From a virus: a stretch of DNA of 64,000 nt. This document shows, one piece after another, positions 19,084 through 27,295 of the stretch. The notes beneath the pieces were generated by a model. It searched no databases and was not told the DNA's origin. It saw nothing but the letters and a program-made list of their open reading frames with translations. The first letter of the stretch is position 1. Every line of letters starts with the position of its first letter. The stretch covers positions 1 through 64,000 of IMG/VR virus record IMGVR_UViG_3300047299_000042; one strand, written 5' to 3'. A program made the translations under genes and the position numbers.

Positions 19084-19542
19084 ATGAGACTATTGCTAAG
19101 CATATTGTTGTTTTGGTTTATGAAACCACAAGAAATAACTGTAGCATCTGTACAGAATAATGTACAGATTGGCGCTCTTGCTGGCAATAGAAACTTAGAG
19201 TTTGGTGTGAAGAATATGCTAGAGGAGTTTTTGCAAGAAGCAGGACACGATATCTCCGATGATGCACCAACTCAGATTAAGGTAGAGATTCTTTATTTAG
19301 ACGTATTGAAAACTCAGTCTAACCTATCAGTATTCCACAACAACAAGGAAGCTGTAGTTATTAGAATGAGAGGCAAATTAATACAAGATGGCAAGGTTAA
19401 GAAAACCGTTATTGTTGAAGAGCAAGCTGAAGAAGTTTCTATGGCTATGCTACTAATAGACGAAGGTGGTAAATTTAATCAAGCCTCCCTAAGTGCCGCT
19501 CTAAAAAAGTCTTGTAACACCTTAATCACTAAGCTCTTATAA
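19084..19542 (+). CDS. Exported protein, envelope cassette gene 1
   Basis: A 152-residue protein with a hydrophobic N-terminus (about residues 2-13) that reads as a signal peptide or anchor, followed by an alpha/beta domain. The domain (a helix after LEFGVKNMLEEFL, then strands with an EEQAEE segment, then a C-terminal helix) has the general look of small periplasmic subunits that accompany CsgG-like or LptE-like outer-membrane proteins; this is only an impression. It opens a run of five exported proteins. Its stop overlaps the next start (TAATG). Confidence 0.45.
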   Translation: MRLLLSILLFWFMKPQEITVASVQNNVQIGALAGNRNLEFGVKNMLEEFLQEAGHDISDDAPTQIKVEILYLDVLKTQSNLSVFHNNKEAVVIRMRGKLIQDGKVKKTVIVEEQAEEVSMAMLLIDEGGKFNQASLSAALKKSCNTLITKLL

Positions 19543-21317
19543 TGAAAAAACTCCTCCTAATTGTCCAGTTTTTTGCTCTATTAACTGGACATTCTTACGC
19601 TCAGACAGTCAAACTAAGTTTGCAAAACGCAAACACTAATACCAACATTAACGGGAATGTAATTAACAAGGGAGACGAGTTCCTTGTAACCGTTATGGCG
19701 GATGGCAATGGTAACACATCTACCCGTTCATTATACTTTGACTTTGAATACCAGAACACCGCATTTCAATTAATGACTGTTAACCACACAGGCACAGGCG
19801 GGAACGGAGGTATTATACCTTATGGCTCACAAATCTCAATGAGCTATCAAGACTACCCAGGATATAGCTACAACAAGACGTCGCTAAACACTACTGATAA
19901 CGGTAACACTAACTACAATAACTGTCAGTACACCTATACGCAAGGTGGACCTAAGTCAATCTTACGCGTATATCTTAACTGGTCTATTGCATCTGGAGGA
20001 TTAGGTAAGGATAGATTATTAGTATTAAAGTTCAAGTTAAAGACAGACGCTCCTGGATACGCTTGGAATCCTATTGCAATGAACTTTGCGGCAGCGTTTA
20101 ATCAGAATGGTACTGCAGGTTCTACGTTGATGACAACGCCTCTTACAAGCGTTATTATGCTAGACCCTACTGCTACTAAGTACGTTAATCCAACGATTGA
20201 TTACAACGCAAATGTGGACGCTTTATCGCTTCATCGTATTGCCTTTACAGACAGTGCTGCTAACACAACTTACTTAGTGGACGCATTATCTGATGGAACG
20301 ATTCCTGTTGACCAAACACGATTCAAGCCTAACACCGTTTACCACGTTAGAACCTTGTTTAATATGGACTCTGTAAAGGATTTATCTACTGCAGCGGTAA
20401 CTGTATCCGACTACACAACTGCTCAAGCAGAGTTTGTTACGCAGAACCTAGATGGTACATTTAGAAATCAAAACATCATTACAGGAGCGGGGTATTATGC
20501 AGCAGACGTGAACTACAATAAGAAGTTGGATGGAGGAGACTTAGTGCGTTTGTATGCGCAGGTAACAGGCGTAGAGAACTTAGTTACACTTCCTGCTAAC
20601 TATGCTGCTGGCACAGATATGTATATGAGTGTGCCTACGTTCACAGACTCTACATTCAACAAAATGACAGTAGCTAACTGGAAAGATGTAGACAAGAACT
20701 ATGTTAGATTTAAGACAGCAGAGATTGGTAAGAACCTACCGCTAAAGCTCAAATTCGTTATTCCAGGAGACATTAACAGGAGCCATAGCTCTCAGGTTGT
20801 AATAAATAATTCTATCGCAACTAATGCTGTGCCTAGTGTTGCGAAGTCAATGGCTAAGACTCAGACAGCCAATCTATTAATCAACACGCCTCAATTTATT
20901 CCAGCTATTGATGTCACAATTCTTGGAAAAACTGTGACAACTAACAGCTTTGAGATACCTGTTAAAGTAAATACTGGAGCAAGCAATGTTGCGGCACTAC
21001 AATTTGAGTTCGTTTATGACCCAACAAAAGTTAAATTTGTAGAGCTGTTTAATGAGCTACCTAATACTTGGCATACCTTTGTTGATAATAAGGCTGGACG
21101 CGTAAGATTTGGTGCTTTAGACAAAGAGCTAAAGAACCCAGTGACAGGAGAATTAACTCCGTTTAAGCTGAAGTTTGAGACAATAGGTAATGGTGCCGAC
21201 ATTAATACAGTGATTCGCGTATCTCCTAATATGGATGCAGCGTCTAAGACAGGTTACCAACTAGGCATTAACTTAAACCTAGAGACCATAAAACTAACGG
21301 GTATAAATAACTTTTAG
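19542..21317 (+). CDS. Secreted protein with cohesin-like and dockerin-like segments
   Basis: A 591-residue exported protein. The signal peptide ends around residue 21 (HSYAQ). Residues about 25-190 and 455-590 each show the cohesin-like pattern: a GDEFLVTV or EIPVKV strand, then a strand ending in FEYQNTAF or FVYDPTKVKF. Between them, DVNYNKKLDGGD (residues 322-333) fits the calcium-binding loop of dockerins and EF-hands (D1, N3, N5, D9, D12). In cellulosomes, cohesin and dockerin bind each other; here the pairing could mediate self-assembly or surface attachment. This is unusual for a phage. The domain calls come from pattern only. Confidence 0.55.
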   Translation: MKKLLLIVQFFALLTGHSYAQTVKLSLQNANTNTNINGNVINKGDEFLVTVMADGNGNTSTRSLYFDFEYQNTAFQLMTVNHTGTGGNGGIIPYGSQISMSYQDYPGYSYNKTSLNTTDNGNTNYNNCQYTYTQGGPKSILRVYLNWSIASGGLGKDRLLVLKFKLKTDAPGYAWNPIAMNFAAAFNQNGTAGSTLMTTPLTSVIMLDPTATKYVNPTIDYNANVDALSLHRIAFTDSAANTTYLVDALSDGTIPVDQTRFKPNTVYHVRTLFNMDSVKDLSTAAVTVSDYTTAQAEFVTQNLDGTFRNQNIITGAGYYAADVNYNKKLDGGDLVRLYAQVTGVENLVTLPANYAAGTDMYMSVPTFTDSTFNKMTVANWKDVDKNYVRFKTAEIGKNLPLKLKFVIPGDINRSHSSQVVINNSIATNAVPSVAKSMAKTQTANLLINTPQFIPAIDVTILGKTVTTNSFEIPVKVNTGASNVAALQFEFVYDPTKVKFVELFNELPNTWHTFVDNKAGRVRFGALDKELKNPVTGELTPFKLKFETIGNGADINTVIRVSPNMDAASKTGYQLGINLNLETIKLTGINNF

Positions 21318-21318
21318 A

Positions 21319-21672
21319 ATGAAAAGGATACTTGCATTTTTGTTGATAGTGAGCTTGGCAGCTTGTCAGGACATTGAAACATTAGAGAAAGAAACTAGCC
21401 TAGGGGTGGCTCCTAGCGCAACAGATATTACTAGCTTGGTAGTAGATGGCAAGCAGGCGACTATTGTAGCAAACACAGTAGTTGGCGCTAAGTACTCTGT
21501 TCAGATATACAAGTTTGGAAAAACCGAACCATTTAAGACAGTTGGTTTTACAGCAACATCTGTAGCCACAATAAAGTGTATCCAGTTGGATACAATCTCT
21601 CGTGGGTTATATGACCTTACATTAACAGATGTTTCGGGAGTAACAATTAAAAAACCTTTAATCATTAATTAA
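21319..21672 (+). CDS. Lipoprotein, envelope cassette gene 3
   Basis: A 117-residue protein with a clear lipobox, SLAAC, giving a lipidated Cys near residue 16. The residues after the Cys (QDIETLEKE) are acidic, loosely like the lipoprotein export signal that sends Bacteroidota lipoproteins to the cell surface. The mature part is a small beta domain. It is 1 nt after the cohesin-like gene and 1 nt before the next, so the group is co-translated. Confidence 0.62.
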   Translation: MKRILAFLLIVSLAACQDIETLEKETSLGVAPSATDITSLVVDGKQATIVANTVVGAKYSVQIYKFGKTEPFKTVGFTATSVATIKCIQLDTISRGLYDLTLTDVSGVTIKKPLIIN

Positions 21673-21673
21673 A

Positions 21674-21979
21674 ATGGCAGAAGAACAAGAAGGCGGAGGC
21701 TCATTAAAGAGCATCCTTATCGGATTAGCAAGTACTATCGCGCTAGGTGTAGGTGGATTTGTAACAAAACAATTAACAGGCGAAGAGGAAGCTGCTCAAC
21801 CAGCGGCTGCTGTATCGGCTCCAGCTCCAGTTATTAACATTACAACTAATAACACACAGCAACAAAAGCAAGCAGCATCAGCTGGCGGCACAAGAGTTGT
21901 TGAGCGGGTTGTAGAAAAACCAGCGGCACCTAAGAAGAAGACAGAAAAAGAAGAGTTAGAGGAGGCACCAAAGTGGTAA
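21674..21979 (+). CDS. Small membrane protein with Ala/Pro/Lys tail
   Basis: A 101-residue protein with one hydrophobic, Gly-rich segment (about residues 13-31) and a long, low-complexity tail of Ala, Pro, Gln, Val and charged residues, probably extended. It might act as an inner-membrane partner reaching into the periplasm. It sits in the exported-protein cassette. Not recognised. Confidence 0.45.
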   Translation: MAEEQEGGGSLKSILIGLASTIALGVGGFVTKQLTGEEEAAQPAAAVSAPAPVINITTNNTQQQKQAASAGGTRVVERVVEKPAAPKKKTEKEELEEAPKW

Positions 21980-21991
21980 TATCCCAACATT

Positions 21992-22009
21992 AGTGTGATA
22001 TATTGCACT
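21992..22009. promoter_or_regulatory. Palindromic operator candidate 1
   Basis: AGTGT-GATATATT-GCACT is an 18-bp palindrome (one mismatch), 99 bp before the GIY-YIG/XRE start. It shares arms and 8-bp spacing with the site at 22073-22090. Confidence 0.5.
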
Positions 22010-22072
22010 CAATGATGCAAAAAGCCAACTTTGCTGAAAAATAGAGACCTATTAATTTGATAATCTGACATA

Positions 22073-22090
22073 AGTGCTATATATTGCACT
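22073..22090. promoter_or_regulatory. Palindromic operator candidate 2
   Basis: AGTGC-TATATATT-GCACT is a perfect-armed 18-bp palindrome, 18 bp before the ATG at 22108. An operator here would let the encoded XRE domain repress its own gene. Confidence 0.55.
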
Positions 22091-22107
22091 ATATAATAAA
22101 GCAAATA

Positions 22108-22683
22108 ATGGCAGACTTTTTAATATATGGTCTCAGATGCCCAGAGACTGGATTTTATAAGTACATTGGCAAGAGCTCTAATGGATTATCTAGACCTAAA
22201 TCGCATTTAACATTATCGCATAATCATTCTATTAGGTTATGGGTAGAAGAACTTAGAGATAAAGGATTATGTCCATTGATTGATATTATAGAGGAATGTG
22301 ATTCAGTTCAGTTACTTGAAAGAGAAAAGTATTGGATAAGCTATTACCACAATTCAGTATATCCATTAATGAATATTATAGAATACAAGGGTATAAATAT
22401 TGAAAAACTTAGAGAAGAACTAAAAGCAGAGGAGCAAATTTTAATGCATAAAATTAATGCGGTAAAAGAGGACATTGAGAATCTATCTAATATTTATAAA
22501 TTTATTAAAACAATTAGAAAGAAAAGAGGCGTCACACAAGAACTTCTTGCCAGTCTTTCAGGTGTTGGCTTAAGGACAATTAAGCAAATTGAAACTGGTA
22601 AATCTAATCCTACATTTAAGACACTAGAAAATGCATTAGATGTATTAGGGTACAAATTGGTTCCTATTTTAAAAAATAGCTAG
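22108..22683 (+). CDS. GIY-YIG endonuclease fused to an XRE-type HTH domain
   Basis: A 191-residue protein. The GIY-YIG part is at the N-terminus: LIYGLRC and KYIGKS, a conserved Arg/Lys-His stretch and a metal-binding Glu in LLEREKYWI. A coiled-coil-like linker follows. The last about 65 residues are an XRE/lambda-repressor HTH (KRGVTQELLASLSGVG, TIKQIETGKSNPT). The ATG at 22108 was chosen over a TTG 24 nt upstream because it begins the GIY strand and follows an A-rich leader. The HTH may target the nuclease or repress its own gene through the two upstream palindromes. It interrupts the envelope cassette. Confidence 0.8.
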   Translation: MADFLIYGLRCPETGFYKYIGKSSNGLSRPKSHLTLSHNHSIRLWVEELRDKGLCPLIDIIEECDSVQLLEREKYWISYYHNSVYPLMNIIEYKGINIEKLREELKAEEQILMHKINAVKEDIENLSNIYKFIKTIRKKRGVTQELLASLSGVGLRTIKQIETGKSNPTFKTLENALDVLGYKLVPILKNS

Positions 22684-22737
22684 CGCATCATTAGGCATAC
22701 AATAGTGCACATTTGAGGCGTTTTATTGTGCATAATT

Positions 22738-22840
22738 CCGAATTAGTGTTACTTATTTGCCAAAATCTGTAACAAAATGTTGCCAAATTCGGAAGTTGGT
22801 AAAAACCCAAACCGTAAAACTTGTAAACTGTGCAAGTTTT
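22738..22840 (+). other. Structured intergenic DNA with nested hairpins
   Basis: CCGAATT (22738-22744) pairs with AATTCGG (22786-22792), enclosing a GTTAC/GTAAC stem and two TTGCCAAA copies. A second perfect hairpin, AAAACTTG/CAAGTTTT (22816-22840), resembles a weak terminator. The stretch 22684-22871 has no gene. Confidence 0.4.
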
Positions 22841-22871
22841 GATAATAGGGTTTGCATTACTAATATAAACT

Positions 22872-23576
22872 ATGAAGAAGATATTACTCCTATTACTATG
22901 CTCACTAGGAGCAACAGCACAAGTAGCCTCTGTTAAGACAGAAGCTTACACAGCCTCATTTGAAAAGAAGATTAATATCGATTCATTGATGGACTATGAA
23001 GGTCCAAAGATTCCTATTCAGCTATTATCTTTAGGCATTAATGAAGACGTCTATGCGGCGTATCCTGAGCTTAAAGACAAGCGTGTGGGGCTTGGAGTTA
23101 CCAACATTGTTATTGAGTTCCTAGAGGAAACTAACCGTTTTACGTTTACTGAGGATAAAGCGGAAATTAAGAACAGAATGGTAAAGCAGTTCCAAGCCTC
23201 ACAGGCTGGTATCTCAGAAAACAAACTAGATGGCAGAGGCAAGATTAAGCTTGCTCAGTACTTTGTTTACATTGAATGCTACGACTTCTCAATTAGCGAA
23301 GACGAGTCTATTTCTATTAAAGGCGACACAAAACAAACTGTAGTCACACGACTAGGTTTACAGGTAAAATTCGTCAATGCGGAGACTGGAGAGTTCTTTA
23401 CAGGCTCAGGGTTAGGAGAAGCTAAAACAACACGCGAAGCTACCTTAATGAATGACGGAAACTTTGCAGAGGTTAAGTTCAATCAGTCTACTATCGGTAC
23501 GACAACTAAGAAAGCATTAGAGAATGCTGCGGCTAAGATTATCGTTCGAATGATTAAGAAGAAGATATTCAAGTGA
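22872..23576 (+). CDS. CsgG-like outer-membrane secretion protein
   Basis: A 234-residue exported protein with a signal peptide ending near residue 17 (GATAQ). The mature part follows the CsgG-family order: VTNIVIEFLEETNRFTF, a basic helix, a segment that places an ENKLDGRGKIKLAQYFVYIEC strand, then LGLQVKFVNAETGEFFTGSG and a C-terminal helix with repeated Ala/Lys. CsgG forms a pore for curli export; CsgG-like genes are known in a few marine phages. No lipobox Cys is present, unlike classical CsgG. Its neighbours are also exported. Confidence 0.6.
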   Translation: MKKILLLLLCSLGATAQVASVKTEAYTASFEKKINIDSLMDYEGPKIPIQLLSLGINEDVYAAYPELKDKRVGLGVTNIVIEFLEETNRFTFTEDKAEIKNRMVKQFQASQAGISENKLDGRGKIKLAQYFVYIECYDFSISEDESISIKGDTKQTVVTRLGLQVKFVNAETGEFFTGSGLGEAKTTREATLMNDGNFAEVKFNQSTIGTTTKKALENAAAKIIVRMIKKKIFK

Positions 23577-24859
23577 AATGGTTATGGCTCTTAATCCTTA
23601 TTCTGACATTCTTTGGAGTTAAAGGTCAGGTATTAACGCAGACATTCGTAGACCCTTGTTCTGGCAAAGTAACTGTTGTCACAGTACCACTTGCCAATGG
23701 AAAAACCACAATAGTTTATAGAGGACAATACAGAGTAGTAACGGCAAACGATATTACTTCAGGTGCATTACAAGCCTGGATTAACGACTTAACAGTCAAC
23801 TTCCCTTGCCCGCAAGCTACCGTTGCCGTACAACAAACTGTATCTAACGCCGTATCACAAGCCGTAGCGGCAGCAACAAGTGCGGCAACAGCAACTGCTA
23901 CAGCAGCTGCAACTTCGGCAGCTACATCTGCGGCAACATCAGCTGCCTCCTCAGCAGCATCAGGAGCAGCATCTTCAGCAGCAAGTAGTGCAGCAGCATC
24001 AACACCAGCTCCTAGTAGCACACCTTCATCAAGCAGTTCAAGTAGTTCATCTCAAGGCGAGAGTAGCTCTCCTAAAACGGAAGCTAAATCAGAAACGAAG
24101 TCAGAGTCTAAGAGCGAGCCTAAAAGCGAAGAGAAGTCTGAATCTAAATCAGAGTCGAAAAATGAAAGCAAGAAAGAATCTAAATCAGAAAAGAAAAGCG
24201 AAACCAAGAAATCGAACGCTGTGGCGAATCCGATTATATATAGCTCGGACTTTACAGTCGCTCCATCAAGTGATGTTGTTTCTATTATCGCAAGCGTAGG
24301 GATGAGTCAAAGCTCACTAATGGGCAACTCCTCTTGGGGCATATCTTCTATGATATGGTCTACGTTCGACCAGTTTGCTCTATCAGGCAGATACACCTTA
24401 ATAAACTTTGAGTCAGGTAAGATGCAGTCTATCTCCAACTTTGGTATCACAGGCGTTTATTTAGGCGGTACAACGCTTGGATTTGTTACTGCTGCACATA
24501 TTCAACCTTTGGGTAAATACGGTGTCTCAGGAGCCAACTATACGCTTAGTGTTGCTGGCGCAGATGCGGGTCTCAACATCAGCAATAACATAATGTTGTT
24601 CTATACTATTCCTGTTAAGGTTAGTAAGAGGGTTACGGTGTCGCCAGATGTTTATCTATCAGGAAGCTCTACGGGGTATTTAACTGCCCAGCAGAAGTTT
24701 GTAACGTCGGATGATATTGGCATACTTACAGGCGCATCATTTGATATTGCTCTAACTAAGCGCTTTAAGTTCAACTTCGCTTTAAAGACTGGATTCAACA
24801 CTAATCCAATTATTCCGCAAAGTTATTTGGGTATGATTGGGACAAAGATAAATTTATAG
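23573..24859 (+). CDS. Secreted protein with Ala/Ser and Lys/Ser/Glu repeats and a beta-barrel-like C-terminus
   Basis: A 428-residue exported protein overlapping the CsgG-like gene by 4 nt. The signal peptide runs to about residue 19. A short N-terminal domain has paired cysteines. Residues about 85-160 are almost only Ala, Ser and Thr; residues about 160-215 are short KSES/KSEK repeats. The last about 200 residues are alternating aromatic and small residues typical of outer-membrane beta-barrels (final strand ending GTKINL). The translational coupling suggests it works with the CsgG-like protein. The repeats could span the periplasm or the cell wall. Confidence 0.5.
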   Translation: MKWLWLLILILTFFGVKGQVLTQTFVDPCSGKVTVVTVPLANGKTTIVYRGQYRVVTANDITSGALQAWINDLTVNFPCPQATVAVQQTVSNAVSQAVAAATSAATATATAAATSAATSAATSAASSAASGAASSAASSAAASTPAPSSTPSSSSSSSSSQGESSSPKTEAKSETKSESKSEPKSEEKSESKSESKNESKKESKSEKKSETKKSNAVANPIIYSSDFTVAPSSDVVSIIASVGMSQSSLMGNSSWGISSMIWSTFDQFALSGRYTLINFESGKMQSISNFGITGVYLGGTTLGFVTAAHIQPLGKYGVSGANYTLSVAGADAGLNISNNIMLFYTIPVKVSKRVTVSPDVYLSGSSTGYLTAQQKFVTSDDIGILTGASFDIALTKRFKFNFALKTGFNTNPIIPQSYLGMIGTKINL

Positions 24860-24881
24860 GTATATTTACCCAACCAAACAA
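24860..24881 (+). promoter_or_regulatory. Promoter-like element plus AACCAAACAA leader
   Basis: A TATATTTA near 24860-24867 (one base off TAnnTTTG) precedes AACCAAACAA at 24872-24881, 6 nt before the ATG at 24888. Confidence 0.45.
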
Positions 24882-24887
24882 TAAGAT

Positions 24888-25091
24888 ATGATTCAGTTTA
24901 TGATACCATCGGACGCAATCAGCGACACAGAGATGGAACACATTAAATTTCTGGGCATTCAAGATTCTAAGATAAAATCTCTTTTAGACATACTAGATGG
25001 CATTTCAGAGATTCCAGTAGAGTCAAAGTTAGAGTTAGAGACTAATGTATTAGATGCATTAGGGGAGATTGTTTCAAGATTAAGAAAGTAG
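24888..25091 (+). CDS. Small acidic hypothetical protein
   Basis: A 67-residue, helical, acidic protein with its own leader and followed by a strong terminator, so it is a one-gene transcription unit. Nothing in it is recognised. Confidence 0.45.
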   Translation: MIQFMIPSDAISDTEMEHIKFLGIQDSKIKSLLDILDGISEIPVESKLELETNVLDALGEIVSRLRK

Positions 25092-25119
25092 CAAATTTTT
25101 TCATATAGGTCTTTTTACT

Positions 25120-25156
25120 AATGCCTTGGTTCTGTGAGCCAGGGCATTGTCTTTTA
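25120..25156 (+). terminator. Rho-independent terminator
   Basis: AATGCCTTGG pairs with CCAGGGCATT (one G-T), followed by a TCTTTT tract. It ends the envelope-cassette region and precedes the connector genes. Confidence 0.85.
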
Positions 25157-25170
25157 TAGATAAAATTTCA

Positions 25171-25178
25171 TAACTTTG
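25171..25178 (+). promoter_or_regulatory. Promoter of the connector/nozzle operon
   Basis: TAACTTTG fits TAnnTTTG, with TTG at 25147-25149. It lies just after the terminator and 24 bp before the ATG at 25202. Confidence 0.55.
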
Positions 25179-25201
25179 GATAAATATAACATTATCGTAT
25201 A

Positions 25202-25888
25202 ATGGCAATTTTAATCAAGGATGCGCACGACTTCATTCGTTCCATCATAAAGAAGAATAAAGGCGGCTTTGTTAGTCCAGGAGATATTGATATCGCGATT
25301 AATCGTGGCGTATCTGACTGGATGAGTGCTGTTATCTATAAGTATAAGCAGACAGGTAAGTTTGACTATGACCACTTGTTTGTTAAGAAGAAGACGTTTA
25401 CTGTTAGCGCTGCAACAGGAACCCAAAGCTTATCTACATCTGATTACGTTGAAGCTTTAACCGTTTATTTAACTACAGGAGGAAGTACAAAAGAGGGCAC
25501 TATTTATAACTGGGATGAATTCTTAGAGATTCAAAATAGCTCTATTTTAGCTCCTAGCTTAGATTATCCTGCAGCAACAATATTTGTAGTAGAGGAGTCA
25601 TCTGTCAATGTACCTAAGATTCAATTCTCTCCAGTTCCTGTAAGTGGTAATTATGACTATACTTTAGTCTATATGAGAAAACCTGCTAAGGCAGTTTATA
25701 CTTATACTACTAGTAATGGCAATATTACTTATGTAGATTCTGGTCACGTTGATATCGATATCGATGATAGATATTTCACAGATATTATGACTAGAGCATT
25801 AATGTACCTAGGAATCTCATTAAAAGATGGGGATATTGCATCTGCTGAGGCAATGAAAGACGCTAACCAACGTTCTGACGAAAGATAA
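25202..25888 (+). CDS. Head-tail connector/ring protein 1
   Basis: A 228-residue protein opening a run of structural genes. A helical N-terminus is followed by beta strands with a long aromatic loop. Size and order (three proteins of 210-250 residues, then one above 1,200) match the stacked ring proteins beneath the portal in podoviruses and crAss-like phages. Assigned from context. Confidence 0.5.
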   Translation: MAILIKDAHDFIRSIIKKNKGGFVSPGDIDIAINRGVSDWMSAVIYKYKQTGKFDYDHLFVKKKTFTVSAATGTQSLSTSDYVEALTVYLTTGGSTKEGTIYNWDEFLEIQNSSILAPSLDYPAATIFVVEESSVNVPKIQFSPVPVSGNYDYTLVYMRKPAKAVYTYTTSNGNITYVDSGHVDIDIDDRYFTDIMTRALMYLGISLKDGDIASAEAMKDANQRSDER

Positions 25889-25890
25889 TT

Positions 25891-26529
25891 ATGACAACTA
25901 AAAACATATTAGCCGAGCAGATACAGAGGTTATACGCTCGCTTTTTGGATAAAGACAACCCATCTGATGTAATTGACTTAAGAGAGGTGAAGTTGCTTAT
26001 AAACCAAAGTATCAATAAGGTACTTAAGTTGCAGGTAGCTGACTCATTTAAGGCTGGAATGGTTGATGTACCTAAGTGCAATCTAATTGAGTACACTTGT
26101 ACTGTAACAGCAGAAACTAATAACAACCGTTCTTATATTACATTGCCTGCTATTCCATTAACATTACCTATGGATATGGGAATTTGGTCTATTGCTGCAG
26201 CAAATGGAGCTATGACCCCTTATATTCCTATCCCTGCTCAAGATGTTCTTGTTTTTCAAGGAGCTAACTTAAGTTATTTGGAAGGTAAGATTGGATACTA
26301 CCTACAAGGTAAAAAAGTTTATTTTACTAAGAATATTACCTTGACAGCTAATGGAACGGTTACATCTGTTATAGTTAACTTATTAGTATCCGACTTTGGT
26401 GTTATAACAGATACAGAGGTATTGCCAATTTCTCCAGAAGTAGAATCTGCTATTATTGATGATGTATTGCAGATAATCAGTAACGGGCGAGTATCACAAG
26501 CTGAACTTGCTAGTAAACAACAACAATAA
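25891..26529 (+). CDS. Connector/ring protein 2
   Basis: A 212-residue protein 2 nt after the preceding gene and overlapping the next by one base (TAATG). The N-terminus is helical and similar in layout to its neighbours, with a beta-rich middle. It is likely another ring between portal and nozzle. No diagnostic motif. Confidence 0.48.
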   Translation: MTTKNILAEQIQRLYARFLDKDNPSDVIDLREVKLLINQSINKVLKLQVADSFKAGMVDVPKCNLIEYTCTVTAETNNNRSYITLPAIPLTLPMDMGIWSIAAANGAMTPYIPIPAQDVLVFQGANLSYLEGKIGYYLQGKKVYFTKNITLTANGTVTSVIVNLLVSDFGVITDTEVLPISPEVESAIIDDVLQIISNGRVSQAELASKQQQ

Positions 26530-27287
26530 TGAAGACTAAGAGCCTAGATGTTATTGTAAGAGACGTGCTATTAGATAGCGGCTTACCTTTGCATTATTAT
26601 ACAAGATACCTACACCACGGACTACGTTGCTTAGATGAACTCTCTATGGACTTTGATATGGGCAACGTTAAGACTGTTGTTCTTAGTGTTACTGATTATC
26701 GTCGTGCCATTTTGCCTGCTGATTTTGTTGACGTTGTGGATGTATCTGGAAAGCACGGTGAGAAACTTTTACCCCTAGAGCGAGTACATAACTTAAATAA
26801 ATTATATAATCGTGACACAGAGGGTAATAAGATTCCTTATCCTGCAGAGCAATCAGTTAATTACGATGCTGAATTTAATTATAACTTAATTAGCGGTGGT
26901 GCAACTATGAACTCCAGAGGTGAGTTGATTGGTCGCTTCTACGGTCGTCAAAGAAACCCTTTAATGACCTACGATATTGACACTGTTAATTCGGAACTAG
27001 TGTTCAGCAACACAATGGACTTAGTCGAGGTTACATTAACTTATATTACCTCAGCAGTTTCTCGTTCTACAGCTAACGTAGTAACGCCATACGCTACTGA
27101 CGTGATAAGTAAGTACATTGTAATGATGGCGGCAAAGGCTGAGAAAGCAAGATTAGGAGAGTATCAATTAGCGCAACAAGATTACCTTAATGCTCGTAGA
27201 ATTTTTAGAGCTAGAATGAATGCAATGGATTATGCAGAAATGATTGCACTCATTAGAAACGGTATCCACGGCGCACTTAAAAACTAA
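26529..27287 (+). CDS. Connector/ring protein 3 (tail-tube gp11-like role)
   Basis: A 252-residue protein. A helical start with paired His/Tyr residues (LHYYTRYLHHGL) is followed by a beta domain and a C-terminal helical bundle rich in Ala and Arg. Its place just before the very large nozzle protein matches tail tubular protein A of T7-like phages, which bridges portal and nozzle. Inference from gene order. Confidence 0.5.
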   Translation: MKTKSLDVIVRDVLLDSGLPLHYYTRYLHHGLRCLDELSMDFDMGNVKTVVLSVTDYRRAILPADFVDVVDVSGKHGEKLLPLERVHNLNKLYNRDTEGNKIPYPAEQSVNYDAEFNYNLISGGATMNSRGELIGRFYGRQRNPLMTYDIDTVNSELVFSNTMDLVEVTLTYITSAVSRSTANVVTPYATDVISKYIVMMAAKAEKARLGEYQLAQQDYLNARRIFRARMNAMDYAEMIALIRNGIHGALKN

Positions 27288-27295
27288 TTAACATA

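Noticed and set aside
22820-22871. A promoter at the GGGTTTGC before the CsgG-like gene
   Set aside because: TAnnnTTTG has one extra base and no upstream element at the right distance; too weak to list as a promoter.
23716-24299. Ala-rich antisense frame and Gln/Leu-rich alternate frame in the repeat-rich secreted protein gene
   Set aside because: Both come from reading repetitive Ala/Ser codons in other frames; no biological signal supports them.
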